The position numbers and the translations under genes were made by a program. Positions 23,927 to 32,971 of a stretch of 37,488 nt of DNA are shown piece after piece. Every line of letters begins with the position of its first letter. Positions within the stretch are counted from its first letter, which is position 1. The stretch comes from an uncultured Oscillibacter sp. Lineage in GTDB: Bacteria > Bacillota > Clostridia > Oscillospirales > Oscillospiraceae. The stretch covers positions 1 through 37,488 of the forward strand of contig UQVS01000023.1 of NCBI GenBank assembly GCA_900544615.1, written 5' to 3'. Under the pieces are notes generated by a model, which was not told the DNA's origin, made no database searches, and was given only the letters and a program-made list of their open reading frames with translations.

Positions 23927-24316
23927 ATGGAACGAAAGAACTTATGCGCTCAAATCCCGATCACCCTGCATCAGCGGGTGGCCCAGGGCAAAGAAGCATC
24001 AGACTGCCAGACACTGGGGGATTATATCACCGAAGTCCTCACCGCCTACTACGACTACATCGAACACAAAGGAGAGAGCAGCATGAACGGAACCAAAACC
24101 CTGGCCTTCCAGATCTCGGAGGAATTGTTCCAGCGAATCAAAGACCACCTCTCCTACGAGAGCAGCCGCACCGGCAAGAAGCTGACCCAGCGGGACTTCG
24201 TGCTGGGCCTGATCGAACAGGCACTGGCCGAAGCGGAAGCCGCCAGGAACACCGCCACCCCGCCCAGCGGGGAGGATATCCCCGCAGCCGGAGAGCAGGA
24301 ACAGAAAACCGAATAA
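23927..24316 (+). CDS. Tandem ribbon-helix-helix-like ICE protein
   Basis: A 129-residue protein common in Clostridia ICEs without an established function. It shows two related halves: KNLCAQIPITLHQRV...TLGDYITEVLTAYYDYIE (residues 3-~50) and KTLAFQISEELFQRIKDHL...LTQRDFVLGLIEQALAEAE (~57-105). Each reads as a beta strand followed by two helices, as in Arc/CopG-type DNA-binding proteins, which suggests a covalent pseudo-dimer. The tail is acidic. AAAGGAG lies 9 bases before ATG 23927. A second in-frame ATG at 24083 has its own AAAGGAG 8 bases upstream, so the second half may also be made alone. DNA binding is an inference. Confidence 0.75.
   Translation: MERKNLCAQIPITLHQRVAQGKEASDCQTLGDYITEVLTAYYDYIEHKGESSMNGTKTLAFQISEELFQRIKDHLSYESSRTGKKLTQRDFVLGLIEQALAEAEAARNTATPPSGEDIPAAGEQEQKTE
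24068..24085 (+). promoter_or_regulatory. Internal ribosome binding site and start codon
   Basis: AAAGGAG (24068-24074), 8-base spacing, ATG (24083-24085), in frame with the surrounding gene. Initiation here would give a 77-residue protein holding only the second ribbon-helix-helix-like unit. Confidence 0.6.
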
Positions 24317-24337
24317 ACCAGACCACAGCGATCCGCA

Positions 24338-24383
24338 GGGGGCTGGGGACACCCGAAACAGGGCGTCCCCAGCCCCCTTTTTT
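24338..24383 (+). terminator. Strong terminator
   Basis: Perfect GGGGGCTGGGGAC (24338-24350) / GTCCCCAGCCCCC (24365-24377) stem with six T. Confidence 0.92.
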
Positions 24384-24549
24384 CATTTTCCCAAGAGAAA
24401 GGACACGTTTACCTCGCCGTTGCCCCGTGTTCGCCCCGTGTGGCCGCTTTCCGGGCCGGGTGGCATCCCTGCGCCCATCCGGCACGGAAAAGGCCGTGTC
24501 GGCGGTATGTGGGCGAAGAATAAAATTTGCACACAAAGGAGATGAAAGC

Positions 24550-25479
24550 ATGGCTCACAACACAGAAAACCGTTTTACGGACAGAGAAATGGAGATCGCA
24601 AAAAACACCGATCTGCCGGACCTGCTGACCCATTTGGGCTACCAGGTAAAGCGGATCGGCAGCTACCACACCACCGGGGAGATGGACAGTCTTCGCATCA
24701 AGAACCGCCGCACCTGGTTTCGCTATTCGCAAAATGTGGGCGGGGATGCCATCAGTTTCCTTCAGCATTTCCACAACAAGAGTTTTCCTGAAGCGGTGGA
24801 GTATCTTTTGGCCTATCACGGCAGGGCCAGAGATTCCCCCGCCATGCCGCTGCCTATTGCAGATGAACCGAGAAAGGAAACCATTCCTTTTGACCTTCCG
24901 CCCAGGAACCAGGATGACTGCCGGGTGTTTGCCTACCTGCGAAAGCGGGGCATCGCACCGCAGGTCATTCGCGGCTTTCTGGATTCCGGCCTTCTGTATG
25001 AGGACGCGGAACACCACAACTGTGTGTTCATTGGCCGGGACGAATCGGGCAAGGCGGCATTCGCCAACAAGCGCGGCACCTATGATCTGAACGGCTCCGG
25101 CTTTAAGGGGGATGTCCCCGGCAGTGAGAAAACCATCGCATTCCGCCTGTCCTGCTGCCCAGATATGGATCGGGTGTATGTGTTCGAAGCGCCCATTGAC
25201 CTCATGAGCTTCTGCACCCTCCACCGTTCCCTGCGGAGCAACGCCGTGGCCCTGTGCTGCCTCCATGACGGCGCGCTGGAAACCTACCTGAAGGAACATC
25301 CCCACCTGCGAAGGATCGTCCTGTGCCTGGATGCGGACAAGTGGGGCCGGGAGGCGGCGAACAGGATGGCCGCCAAATACCGGGAACGGGGCTATGACGT
25401 GGAGGATCGGCTGCCGCCCCACGGCAAGGATTGGAACGAGGCCCTCTGCCACCGGCAGCCCTGCTGGGAAAGGGGGTGA
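24550..25479 (+). CDS. DUF3991/Toprim domain protein (primase-like)
   Basis: A 309-residue protein of the DUF3991-Toprim family carried by ICEs. The N-terminal part (TDLPDLLTHLGYQVKRIGSYHT...SLRIKNRRTWFRYSQNVGGDAISFLQ) resembles the zinc-binding primase module but lacks its Cys residues. The C-terminal Toprim domain has the acidic Glu in VYVFEAPIDLMSF and the DxD motif in RRIVLCLDADKWGREAANRM. It probably primes DNA synthesis during transfer; activity is inferred. Start 24550 has AAAGGAG upstream. Ends about 65 bases before the surface gene module. Confidence 0.85.
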   Translation: MAHNTENRFTDREMEIAKNTDLPDLLTHLGYQVKRIGSYHTTGEMDSLRIKNRRTWFRYSQNVGGDAISFLQHFHNKSFPEAVEYLLAYHGRARDSPAMPLPIADEPRKETIPFDLPPRNQDDCRVFAYLRKRGIAPQVIRGFLDSGLLYEDAEHHNCVFIGRDESGKAAFANKRGTYDLNGSGFKGDVPGSEKTIAFRLSCCPDMDRVYVFEAPIDLMSFCTLHRSLRSNAVALCCLHDGALETYLKEHPHLRRIVLCLDADKWGREAANRMAAKYRERGYDVEDRLPPHGKDWNEALCHRQPCWERG

Positions 25480-25543
25480 TGCCGCAGAAAATGGACCCGC
25501 ATCCAGGCAAAACAAAAACTGAAAAAAGGAGAAACATCATATC

Positions 25544-26428
25544 ATGAAACGAATCCTGACCATCCTCTGCACCATGGCTTTGGCCATGACCTGCGCCGTC
25601 CCGGCCCTTGCGGCGGCGGAGAACCCCAGCGCCTTTTATCCTGTGGAAGTGGAGGAGTACATGGAGGGGGAAAGTCCCCGTATCCGCAAGGTGTACCAAC
25701 TGGCCCTGTCGGATGACCCCGCCCAGATCCCCACGGAGGATTTTGAGCGGGACGGCAGGCTGTATTTTCTGCTGGATATGACCCGTGAGGACTCCGTGGG
25801 TGTGGTGACCCGCCCCCACATTGAGACTATCACCGCCAAGAGCGATACGGATGACATCCAGAAGGTGCTGGCCCAGCTGGACGCGGAGATCGATGTGGCC
25901 ACCGAGGACGCCTACACCGGCCCCCTGCGCCTGGACCATACCAGCGTGAAGGTCACGGCAGACGGATACGCAACCAAGACCAAAGCTCTGGCCGCCACCC
26001 GCACCTACCCCAATTTGTCCGAGGCGGATGTGTCCCTCATCCCCAAAACCATCCAGGAGAACGGAAAGACACTGGAACTGGCGGACGTCCAGTGGGACAG
26101 CGCCCAGCAGACGGAGGTGGACGGCACCGTGACCCGCTATTGCGCCACCGCCAGCTATACCGGCTCCAGCAGCTATCAGTATGCCACCGGCTATACTGTC
26201 ACCGCCAATTACAGTGGGACGGTGGCCCGGACAGACTGCGAAACTGTGACCTACACCGCCATCTTTGGCAGTATGCCCGCCCCGGAGGGAGACTCTGCCG
26301 GTGAAGTAACTGACACCGCAACCACAGCCAAACCCATGGATACCACGCCGCTGGTCATTGGGGCCGTGGTGCTGGCCATCGCCGTTGGCGGCGTATTCGG
26401 TGTGAAGAAGCTGAAAGAGAGGAGATGA
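25544..26428 (+). CDS. Secreted, membrane-anchored ICE surface protein
   Basis: A 294-residue protein, family not recognised by name but regularly found before ICE sortases. It has a signal peptide (MKRILTILCTMALAMTCAVPALA), an extracytoplasmic region of about 235 residues rich in Thr/Tyr (CATASYTGSSSYQYATGYTVTANYSG), and a C-terminal membrane segment PLVIGAVVLAIAVGGVFGV followed by KKLKERR. No clear LPxTG motif precedes the segment. AAAAGGAG is upstream of ATG 25544. The stop overlaps an ATG of the next gene (ATGA at 26425-26428), so it is translationally linked to the sortase. Confidence 0.72.
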   Translation: MKRILTILCTMALAMTCAVPALAAAENPSAFYPVEVEEYMEGESPRIRKVYQLALSDDPAQIPTEDFERDGRLYFLLDMTREDSVGVVTRPHIETITAKSDTDDIQKVLAQLDAEIDVATEDAYTGPLRLDHTSVKVTADGYATKTKALAATRTYPNLSEADVSLIPKTIQENGKTLELADVQWDSAQQTEVDGTVTRYCATASYTGSSSYQYATGYTVTANYSGTVARTDCETVTYTAIFGSMPAPEGDSAGEVTDTATTAKPMDTTPLVIGAVVLAIAVGGVFGVKKLKERR

Positions 26429-26430
26429 CG

Positions 26431-27204
26431 ATGCCCATGAAGAAGATCCGCCTGTTTCTGCTTTCGGCTATGATGTGCGTCCTGTGCGTGGGACAGGCCG
26501 GTGCGTTGGAATATACCATCGACGCCCCGGAGGACTATCTCTTTGGACGGCCCACCTCGGAGGATACCATTTACGAAGCCGAGGAGATCAATGTGGACCG
26601 GAGCAAGAACACCGCGCTTATCCCGCCCACGTTCGGCAGCCCCACCAGCTACCTGCCCGGCAGCGGTACGCCTTTAACGCCAAACCTTGTCCCCGGCGCT
26701 CTGAGCGGCGGTCTGGTGGGCTCCGTTTCCTCCAGCGGAAGTATCCGGTACCCCTCCGTGAATGGCGGTGGGTCCGTATGGAATAGCACGTCCTTTACCG
26801 ATGTCACCAGCGACCTCTATTACAGCGGCGGCCATCTGGGTACGCTGAAGATCCCCGCCATCGGCCTATCCGTCAAGATCTATGAGGGAACGGACAGTGC
26901 GGCCCTGAAGAAAGGCGCAGGACATTTTGAGGATACTTCCATCTGGGACGGGAACCCCTGTTTTGCCGCCCATAACCGGGGCGTAAACAACCACTTTGGC
27001 CGCATCCATGAGTTGGAGAACGGGGACACCATCAAGCTGACTACCAAGCTGGGTACCCGGACTTATGAGGTGGTGTCTGTTTCCAAGATCAGTGAAACGG
27101 ATACCGGTGGCCTTGCCGCCACCAGGGATAACCAGATCACGCTGTTCACCTGTGTCCGGGACCAGAGCGCCTACCGGTGGTGCGTGGTGGCAAAGGAAAT
27201 TTGA
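26431..27204 (+). CDS. Sortase
   Basis: A 257-residue sortase with N-terminal signal/anchor (MKKIRLFLLSAMMCVLCVGQAGA), a Gly/Ser/Pro-rich spacer, then the catalytic domain: LGTLKIPAIGLSVKIYEGT, catalytic His in CFAAHNRG, catalytic Cys in ITLFTCVRD and Arg in SAYRWCVV. Class is not certain from sequence alone. It would join the neighbouring surface proteins to each other or to the wall. Start 26431 is preferred because GAGAGGAG is 6 bases upstream; ATG 26425 lies on top of that site. Adjacent CAP and SpaA genes complete a surface module. Confidence 0.87.
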   Translation: MPMKKIRLFLLSAMMCVLCVGQAGALEYTIDAPEDYLFGRPTSEDTIYEAEEINVDRSKNTALIPPTFGSPTSYLPGSGTPLTPNLVPGALSGGLVGSVSSSGSIRYPSVNGGGSVWNSTSFTDVTSDLYYSGGHLGTLKIPAIGLSVKIYEGTDSAALKKGAGHFEDTSIWDGNPCFAAHNRGVNNHFGRIHELENGDTIKLTTKLGTRTYEVVSVSKISETDTGGLAATRDNQITLFTCVRDQSAYRWCVVAKEI

Positions 27205-27305
27205 CCCGTCCGCCCACCAACGGACGCTGTTTGGGAAAATGGTTCGACTTGTCCGGACTTTGCTGGTATGGTGTTCCGTACAAAAATAGAAAGGATGGCA
27301 ATTTT

Positions 27306-28091
27306 ATGAAAATGGCAGGCAGAGGAAAAAATATTGGGCTGCTGCTCACCGGCATGGCCATCGGAGCAACGTTGGTAGGCGGCACCACGGCTTACGCTGC
27401 AGGCATCTTGGCAGAGCGCAGCACCCAGCCCATCTATGTGGACGGACAGCGGGTGCAGATGGAGGCGTATAATATTGGCGGGAATAACTACGTCAAGCTC
27501 CGGGACATTGGGCAGGCTGTGGGATTCAACGTGTTCTGGCAGGACGGCGTGCAGGTGGACAGCACCGCTGACTACACCGGAGAGCCGCCTGTCCTGATGG
27601 ACAGCCCAGCCGCCCAAAAACGGGAGGATGCCCAGAATGTGGACGCCATCAAACAGGAGATCATCGACCGCACCAATGCCATCCGCAGAGAAAACGGCAC
27701 TGCGCCTCTCACTGCCAGCGAGAAGCTGACACAGGCGGCGCAGGTCCGGGCGGAGGAGATGGCCGCCACCGGCGTCTACTCCCATACAAGGCCGAACGGC
27801 CAGCCCTTCTACTCTATCACGGACTGCCCCTACGCCGCCGAGAATATCCACCGTATCGCAGACCGCTATCTGGCCCAGAACAGTGTCGGACTTGCCCAGG
27901 CGGCTGTGGATAGCTGGGCCGGTTCGGAGGTACATCTGGAAAACATCCTCAACCGCCGTCTCTCCGAGGTCGGTATCGGCCTTGCCAGAGGCGTCAACAC
28001 CAGCGGCGAGGAAAGCTGGTACTGTGTCCAGTTCTTCCTCTACGATGGGCGATCCGTTACATGGGTAGACGAACCCATCCAACAAAAGTAA
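27306..28091 (+). CDS. CAP (SCP/PR1) domain protein with stalk-like domain
   Basis: A 261-residue secreted protein. After a signal peptide (GLLLTGMAIGATLVGGTTAYA) comes a stalk/copper-amine-oxidase-N-like module (IYVDGQRVQMEAYNIGGNNYVKLRDIGQAVGFNVFWQ, about residues 42-85) and then a CAP domain: IIDRTNAIRRENGTAPLTASEKLTQAAQVRAEEMA, GVYSHTRPNG, AENI, and VDSWAGSEVHLENIL...VGIGLARG. CAP proteins bind lipids or act on the cell wall; role here unknown. AAAGGATGG precedes ATG 27306. Part of the ICE surface cluster. Confidence 0.88.
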   Translation: MKMAGRGKNIGLLLTGMAIGATLVGGTTAYAAGILAERSTQPIYVDGQRVQMEAYNIGGNNYVKLRDIGQAVGFNVFWQDGVQVDSTADYTGEPPVLMDSPAAQKREDAQNVDAIKQEIIDRTNAIRRENGTAPLTASEKLTQAAQVRAEEMAATGVYSHTRPNGQPFYSITDCPYAAENIHRIADRYLAQNSVGLAQAAVDSWAGSEVHLENILNRRLSEVGIGLARGVNTSGEESWYCVQFFLYDGRSVTWVDEPIQQK

Positions 28092-28106
28092 AAAAATCCA
28101 CCTGCG

Positions 28107-28140
28107 GGGACCGGCAAATCGCTGGTCCCTTTTCTATTTT
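28107..28140 (+). terminator. Terminator after CAP gene
   Basis: GGGACCGGC (28107-28115) / GCTGGTCCC (28121-28129), loop AAATC, then TTTTCTATTTT. Confidence 0.85.
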
Positions 28141-28157
28141 AAGAATCAGGAGGCATT

Positions 28158-31100
28158 ATGAAACAGATGAAAAAACGTATTCTTTCCATGCTGCTTGCTC
28201 TGGTGACACTGCTGACAATTTTGCCCACAGCGGCTTTTGCGGCAAACTCCACCGGAACCGGCATCACCCCTGTCACTGACCCGAATCTCTGGACCACCCG
28301 CCTGACCTCCACCGGCCAGCCCTATTCCTACCGCCCGCCTACGGCAGCGGGCAAGCAGCTCTATTGCATGGATCTGGGCTATTCCTACCGCTACGGAACA
28401 GCTTCGTTTCTGAACAGCTATACCTATACCAGCGCCACCGGTGCGGACGCCGATGCCCTATGGGAAAAGGCCATCGCCAAAACCGGGCTGGGCGAGATGG
28501 ATGCCATCACCAAGGAAAATGTGAAATGGATGATGTCCTATATCGCGGACTACACCGGCGAGATCCCCGGCAGCCTGTTCATGGCCCTGCAAACCTACAT
28601 CTGGGACAATCAGAGCGACAAATCCGCAGGCGGCGATCCCTCCGGTGACATTGACGCGGGCGGCTTTGCCAACGCCGATACCCATGATACCTACGTCGGT
28701 TATTACAACTGGCTCCTGGGGCAGAAGGCCAACGAGGACGCCGGCCTCCAAAAGCAGGTAGAGCAGTATGCCGCAGAGGGTAAGCAGGCATCCATCGTGG
28801 AGGATGAAGCCTCCAAGTGGGCCGTCCTCGCCATCTCCGGCACCGCTGGCCGCCAGAGCTTTTTCGCCTATCACAGCACCCGCAAGGTGGTGGCGGACGA
28901 TAAGCCCCAAGGCGGGAACAATCCTCCCGCTCCCGTGGCCGGGGATGGTGACATTACCTTCCAAAAGGTCATTGCCGGGACAGACCGGGGCCTGGACGGT
29001 GCCGTTTACAACGTCTATCGGGATGGGCAGATCGTCGGCAGCGATGTGACCTCCAGCGGGGGCGTCATCGAGGTCAACGACATCACCACAGGCCTCTGGT
29101 CCTTCGTGGAGGTGGAGGCCCCGGAGGGCTATGCCCTGGACTCCACGCCCCACAGTGTCTATGTGGATGTGACGGACGGGGACAAGCAGTACATGGTGAC
29201 GGCCTCCAACGCTCCGCTGCCCAGCCTGAAAATTACCAAAGCGGATGCCCAGACCTATGAAAAAATCAAGGCGACATTCCTGGTGGAATCCCTGACGGGC
29301 AGCTACTCCACCACCGTTACCGTGGATGGGGAAAAGACCCTGCATGACCTCCAGCCCGGTGTGTACCGCATTACGGAGCAGTCCGTGGAGGAACCCTACA
29401 TCAAATCCAACACCCATCAGGACATCGCTCTGCTGGCCGGAGCCGGAACGGTGGAGGCCAGCTTCACCAACTACCAAAAGCCCGGTCTGGAGATTCTGAA
29501 AAAGAACATTGCCACTGGGGAACCCATCGCCCATGTGACATATCGAATCCGGCAGATCGACGGCAGTTACAGCACCTCCGCCACCACGGACAGCCGGGGC
29601 CGCATCTTCCTGGACTCCATCCCCGTCGGCAGCTACGAAATTATGGAGACCAACGTGCCGTCTGACGTGATCCTCTGCGACATCCCCCAGACGGTGGCGC
29701 TGAAGGCCGGGGAAACCTCCACTGTGACGTTTTTCAACGCCATGAAGCCCTCCCTGAAAATCGTGAAGCGGTGCGAGATCACCGGGGACCCCATTCCCAA
29801 CACCCGCTTCCATATCTGGTGGGCCTCGGACAATACCGCCAGCGGCGAGATGAACGACCTGGGCACCTTCCATACCGATGCCAACGGCGAGATCATTTTC
29901 ACCGGCGATGACCTGAAACGGGGCTGGTACAAGGTAACGGAGGAATCCCCGGCCACAGGCTTTGCCCCTGCCGATGAACCTACCCAGGAATTTTATCTGG
30001 CGGGAAATGAAAACGCCGTAAAAATCTGGGAGAATCGTCCTCTCAGCGCCCTTGTGGTCTATAAGTACGATGAAAAGACCGGAGCCGCCCTTCCGAATGC
30101 CGAGTTCCAGGTACGGTATCTGGGCGGCACCAGCGGAACAGGGGGCACTGTCATCGGGACCTACACGACCTCGGAAAACGGGACCTTTGTTATGACCGGG
30201 TGCAAGGCTGGCACTTACATCATTGAAGAAACAAAAAGCAGTCCCTTTTACTCCATTGACACCGCGCCTCAAACAGTTCTGCTGACGGGAAAGGACCAGG
30301 ACGTTGTGACCCTTCGCTTTGGCAACCTGCCCTATGGTTCCGTTCTCATCAAGAAGCTGGCGGATGATACCAACAAGACGCCCCTGGAGGGTGCCACCTT
30401 TCTGGTGACGGATGACAAGGGCACCTTTATCGGCACATCCAATGGTGAATTTGTGACGGACAAATCGGGCAGCATCCAGCTTCCCAAGCTGCCCGCCGGG
30501 ACAACGGTGGTGGCGAAGGAAATCCGGGCACCGGAGGGCTACGCACTGGACGGCACGCCCCAGACCATCACTGTGCAGGCGGGCGAAACCTCTCCCCTGA
30601 CCTTCTATAACAAGCCCCTCTGCAATCTCACGGTGCTGAAACGGTGCGAGCTGACGAAAGCGCCCCTGAAGGGTGCTGTGTTCGTGGTCAAGGACAGCGA
30701 GGGACGGCCCATCGGCGCCAACAATGGGCGGTATGAAACCGGGAGCGACGGTACCTTTACTGTCACCGGCCTGACGCCCGGTGCTACCATCATCGTATCC
30801 GAGGAGCGGGCGCCGCTGGGGTATGTGAAGGACAGCACCCCCAAAACCATCGTGGTCAAAAGCGGCGTTCCCAACAGCCTGACCTTTGACAACACCCCTG
30901 CGCAAACCCTGGTCATTCACAAGTACATTGACGGAACCAACAACGAGCCGCTGGCCGGTGTGGGCTTCAAGGTGACGGACGGCAGCGGTGCGGCAGTTGG
31001 CGCTGACGATGGCGTTTATTATACCGACCAGGCGGGAGAGATCGTCCTGACCGGGCTGGAACCCGGCACCACCGTTATCGCCCGTGAGGTCAAGACGGTG

Positions 31101-31484
31101 GATGGATATGTGCTGGACGGGACGCCCCAGGACATTCTCATCAAGGCGGGCGAGGTTCAAAATCTGACTTTCTGGAACAAGAAGGCCGGAACGCTGGTCA
31201 TCAAAAAACTCAGTACAGACCGCAAGACCCCGCTGGCAGGGGTGGAGTTCAAACTTGCCTACGCCGACGGAAACTATGTGGACAACGCCAACGGCCATCT
31301 TTCCAGCAAGGGCCTCTATACCACCGACGCCAACGGTGAGATCCGCATTACAGGAATCGTGGGCACCATCGTGGCAACGGAAACCAAAAGCGTGGAAGGG
31401 TTCGCCATTGACCCGGCCACTCAGACGCAGACGGTGGTGGTAAATCCGGATGATACGCAGACGTTGGTTTTCTATAACGCCTGA
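28158..31484 (+). CDS. Thioester-domain/SpaA-repeat surface adhesin, without visible wall anchor
   Basis: A 1108-residue secreted protein. After the signal peptide (to AFAA) comes a thioester adhesin domain: Cys70 in QLYCMDLG and Gln145 in MALQTYIWD would form the internal thioester that binds host or surface targets covalently. From about residue 265, nine SpaA-type Ig-like repeats follow, each opening like SLKITK, SVLIKK, TLVIHK and closing like LTFYNK or TFDN, with Lys and Asn positioned for isopeptide bonds. The protein stops at TLVFYNA directly after a repeat, with no LPxTG motif, membrane segment or basic tail, and a terminator follows 4 bases later. Relatives usually continue with more repeats and an anchor, so truncation or secretion is likely. 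AGGAGG precedes ATG 28158. Confidence 0.88.
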   Translation: MKQMKKRILSMLLALVTLLTILPTAAFAANSTGTGITPVTDPNLWTTRLTSTGQPYSYRPPTAAGKQLYCMDLGYSYRYGTASFLNSYTYTSATGADADALWEKAIAKTGLGEMDAITKENVKWMMSYIADYTGEIPGSLFMALQTYIWDNQSDKSAGGDPSGDIDAGGFANADTHDTYVGYYNWLLGQKANEDAGLQKQVEQYAAEGKQASIVEDEASKWAVLAISGTAGRQSFFAYHSTRKVVADDKPQGGNNPPAPVAGDGDITFQKVIAGTDRGLDGAVYNVYRDGQIVGSDVTSSGGVIEVNDITTGLWSFVEVEAPEGYALDSTPHSVYVDVTDGDKQYMVTASNAPLPSLKITKADAQTYEKIKATFLVESLTGSYSTTVTVDGEKTLHDLQPGVYRITEQSVEEPYIKSNTHQDIALLAGAGTVEASFTNYQKPGLEILKKNIATGEPIAHVTYRIRQIDGSYSTSATTDSRGRIFLDSIPVGSYEIMETNVPSDVILCDIPQTVALKAGETSTVTFFNAMKPSLKIVKRCEITGDPIPNTRFHIWWASDNTASGEMNDLGTFHTDANGEIIFTGDDLKRGWYKVTEESPATGFAPADEPTQEFYLAGNENAVKIWENRPLSALVVYKYDEKTGAALPNAEFQVRYLGGTSGTGGTVIGTYTTSENGTFVMTGCKAGTYIIEETKSSPFYSIDTAPQTVLLTGKDQDVVTLRFGNLPYGSVLIKKLADDTNKTPLEGATFLVTDDKGTFIGTSNGEFVTDKSGSIQLPKLPAGTTVVAKEIRAPEGYALDGTPQTITVQAGETSPLTFYNKPLCNLTVLKRCELTKAPLKGAVFVVKDSEGRPIGANNGRYETGSDGTFTVTGLTPGATIIVSEERAPLGYVKDSTPKTIVVKSGVPNSLTFDNTPAQTLVIHKYIDGTNNEPLAGVGFKVTDGSGAAVGADDGVYYTDQAGEIVLTGLEPGTTVIAREVKTVDGYVLDGTPQDILIKAGEVQNLTFWNKKAGTLVIKKLSTDRKTPLAGVEFKLAYADGNYVDNANGHLSSKGLYTTDANGEIRITGIVGTIVATETKSVEGFAIDPATQTQTVVVNPDDTQTLVFYNA

Positions 31485-31487
31485 ACA

Positions 31488-31531
31488 CCACCCGTATTTC
31501 GAACTTTTTTGCCGAAATACGGGTGGTTTCT
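31488..31531 (+). terminator. Terminator after adhesin gene
   Basis: Perfect 14-base stem CCACCCGTATTTCG (31488-31501) / CGAAATACGGGTGG (31513-31526), then TTTCTT. Confidence 0.85.
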
Positions 31532-31534
31532 TAT

Positions 31535-31570
31535 GCGGAAAACCTTGATTTATTAGGGTTTTCCGCTTTT
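31535..31570 (+). terminator. Second tandem terminator
   Basis: GCGGAAAACC (31535-31544) / GGTTTTCCGC (31557-31566) followed by TTTT, only 8 bases after the first hairpin. The reverse complement could also stop the IS transcript coming from the right. Confidence 0.75.
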
Positions 31571-31590
31571 CTATATTTCCACGCGGTTTT

Positions 31591-32840
31591 TGTGAAATGA
31601 TAAAATTACAAAGAACTTTTTTCTATTCAGAGCCGCTATTTGAACACAACTTTTCGATATAATTGCCATCGTATACAGCCTCAAACTCTTGTGGTGTCTT
31701 ATATTTTAGGGTTTGATGTGGCCGGACTTCATTGTAAAAGCGAATATACTCATCCACACTTTTACGGAAGTGCTTTTCAGATGTATATTCCCTCCGATAG
31801 GCTTCTTCCTTCTTAAATGTTGCGAAAAACGCTTCTGCAACAGCATTGTCATGAGGGCGGGCGGTTGCGGAAAAGGATTGTTTAACCCCAAACTGTTGCA
31901 GCAGCTTAGAAAGTGCATCAGAAATGTACTGTCCACCTCTGTCACTATGAAAAGTCAGATTTTTAGGATTTCCGCGTTCGGCATAAGCGGCCCGAAAAGT
32001 TGTTGTCACAAGCCGTGTACTGGCGGTGCGGGATATACGATGCCCAACCACTCTACGAGAAAACAGGTCAATGATTGCGCAAAGGTACATCCAAGAATTT
32101 TTGATTCTGAAATAAGTAATATCGCTTACCCAGATTTGATTTGGATGATCAGCATTGAATTCACGGTTTAGCAGGTTTTGTTTTTTTCGCTGTTGTTGAG
32201 TTTTGTATAGCTTTTTTGCATCTGTGCGGATGCTGTATAAACCGAGTTCGTGCATAATGGCTGAAACGCGTTTTGTACTGACGTGCATACCATTCTTTAC
32301 TAAAACCGTGCGAATTTTATTGGCACCATATCGCTGCTCACTGTCATCAAATATTTGCTTGATTTTCAGCATGAGCTGAGCTTTTTCCTCTTCATACTTG
32401 CTGCGGTCTACCCGGCGGAAAATGTGGTTATAAAATGTGCCACGGGATACATCCAGCGCTTCGCATAGTTCATGGACGCTGTATAGATCTGCCATTTCAT
32501 TATGCAGGTGTTCTAAAGTTGCCAGTTTATCCTGCAAAGGGATGCGGGCAATATAACCTGATAAGCGGATGACTTCCAGCTCATGTTCTACTTTTCGAAG
32601 TCGCCTTGAAATAGCATCAAATTCTGCTGGAGTATAGGTGCGGGTATCTGTTTGAATGGAGCAATACTGCTTTCTCCAATGGTAAAGGGTACTCTGAGAT
32701 ATGTTCAATTCTTTGCAGAGTTCCTTAATGGATTCGCCTTTTTCATAGCGCCGGATCGCTTTGACTTTGAACTCAGTTGGGTATTTTATCGGCATAGCCT
32801 CATCTCCTTAGATATGATGAGCCTATTATAATATGCAACA
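31591..32840 (-). mobile_element. IS3-family insertion sequence
   Basis: About 1250 bases around a single transposase gene, the usual IS3 size. Proposed ends start TG and finish CA: TGTGAAATGATAAAATTAC at the left and, on the minus strand, TGTTGCATATTATAATAGG at the right, roughly 10 of 16 positions alike. No target-site duplication was found, so the ends are tentative by tens of bases. Confidence 0.6.
31623..32795 (-). CDS. IS3-family transposase, single-frame OrfAB
   Basis: A 390-residue DDE transposase. N-terminal helix-turn-helix (EFKVKAIRRYEKGESIKELCKELNISQSTLYHWRKQY), a second HTH_21-like region (VHELCEALDVSRGTFYNHIF...RYGANKIRTVL), then the integrase core with Asp in WVSDITY, Asp in FHSDRGGQY and Glu in NAVAEAFF. 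OrfA and OrfB are joined in one frame, while many IS3 members need a programmed frameshift. AAGGAG is upstream of ATG 32795. Complete, so probably active or recently active. Confidence 0.95.
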   Translation of the reverse strand: MPIKYPTEFKVKAIRRYEKGESIKELCKELNISQSTLYHWRKQYCSIQTDTRTYTPAEFDAISRRLRKVEHELEVIRLSGYIARIPLQDKLATLEHLHNEMADLYSVHELCEALDVSRGTFYNHIFRRVDRSKYEEEKAQLMLKIKQIFDDSEQRYGANKIRTVLVKNGMHVSTKRVSAIMHELGLYSIRTDAKKLYKTQQQRKKQNLLNREFNADHPNQIWVSDITYFRIKNSWMYLCAIIDLFSRRVVGHRISRTASTRLVTTTFRAAYAERGNPKNLTFHSDRGGQYISDALSKLLQQFGVKQSFSATARPHDNAVAEAFFATFKKEEAYRREYTSEKHFRKSVDEYIRFYNEVRPHQTLKYKTPQEFEAVYDGNYIEKLCSNSGSE

Positions 32841-32889
32841 CAGTACCGTCAAATATGCACCGAGGATTGTCGAAAACGCCAACATTATG

Positions 32890-32918
32890 TTGATTAAACT
32901 CTTGAAATATGGTATAAT
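32890..32918 (+). promoter_or_regulatory. Promoter of the OLD-like gene
   Basis: TTGATT (32890-32895) and perfect TATAAT (32913-32918) with 17-base spacing, 54 bases before the GTG start. Confidence 0.65.
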
Positions 32919-32971
32919 TTAACTATGATAGTATAAGGACATATACAAAAATAGGCAAAGGCGGGACTACT

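Noticed and set aside
28458..31298. Minus-strand frame of over 900 codons opposite the adhesin
   Set aside because: It mirrors the repeat structure of the real gene and has no start site or recognisable domain.
31587..32844. Target-site duplication for the IS3 element
   Set aside because: The bases next to the proposed ends (TTTT and CAGT) do not match, so no duplication can be claimed.
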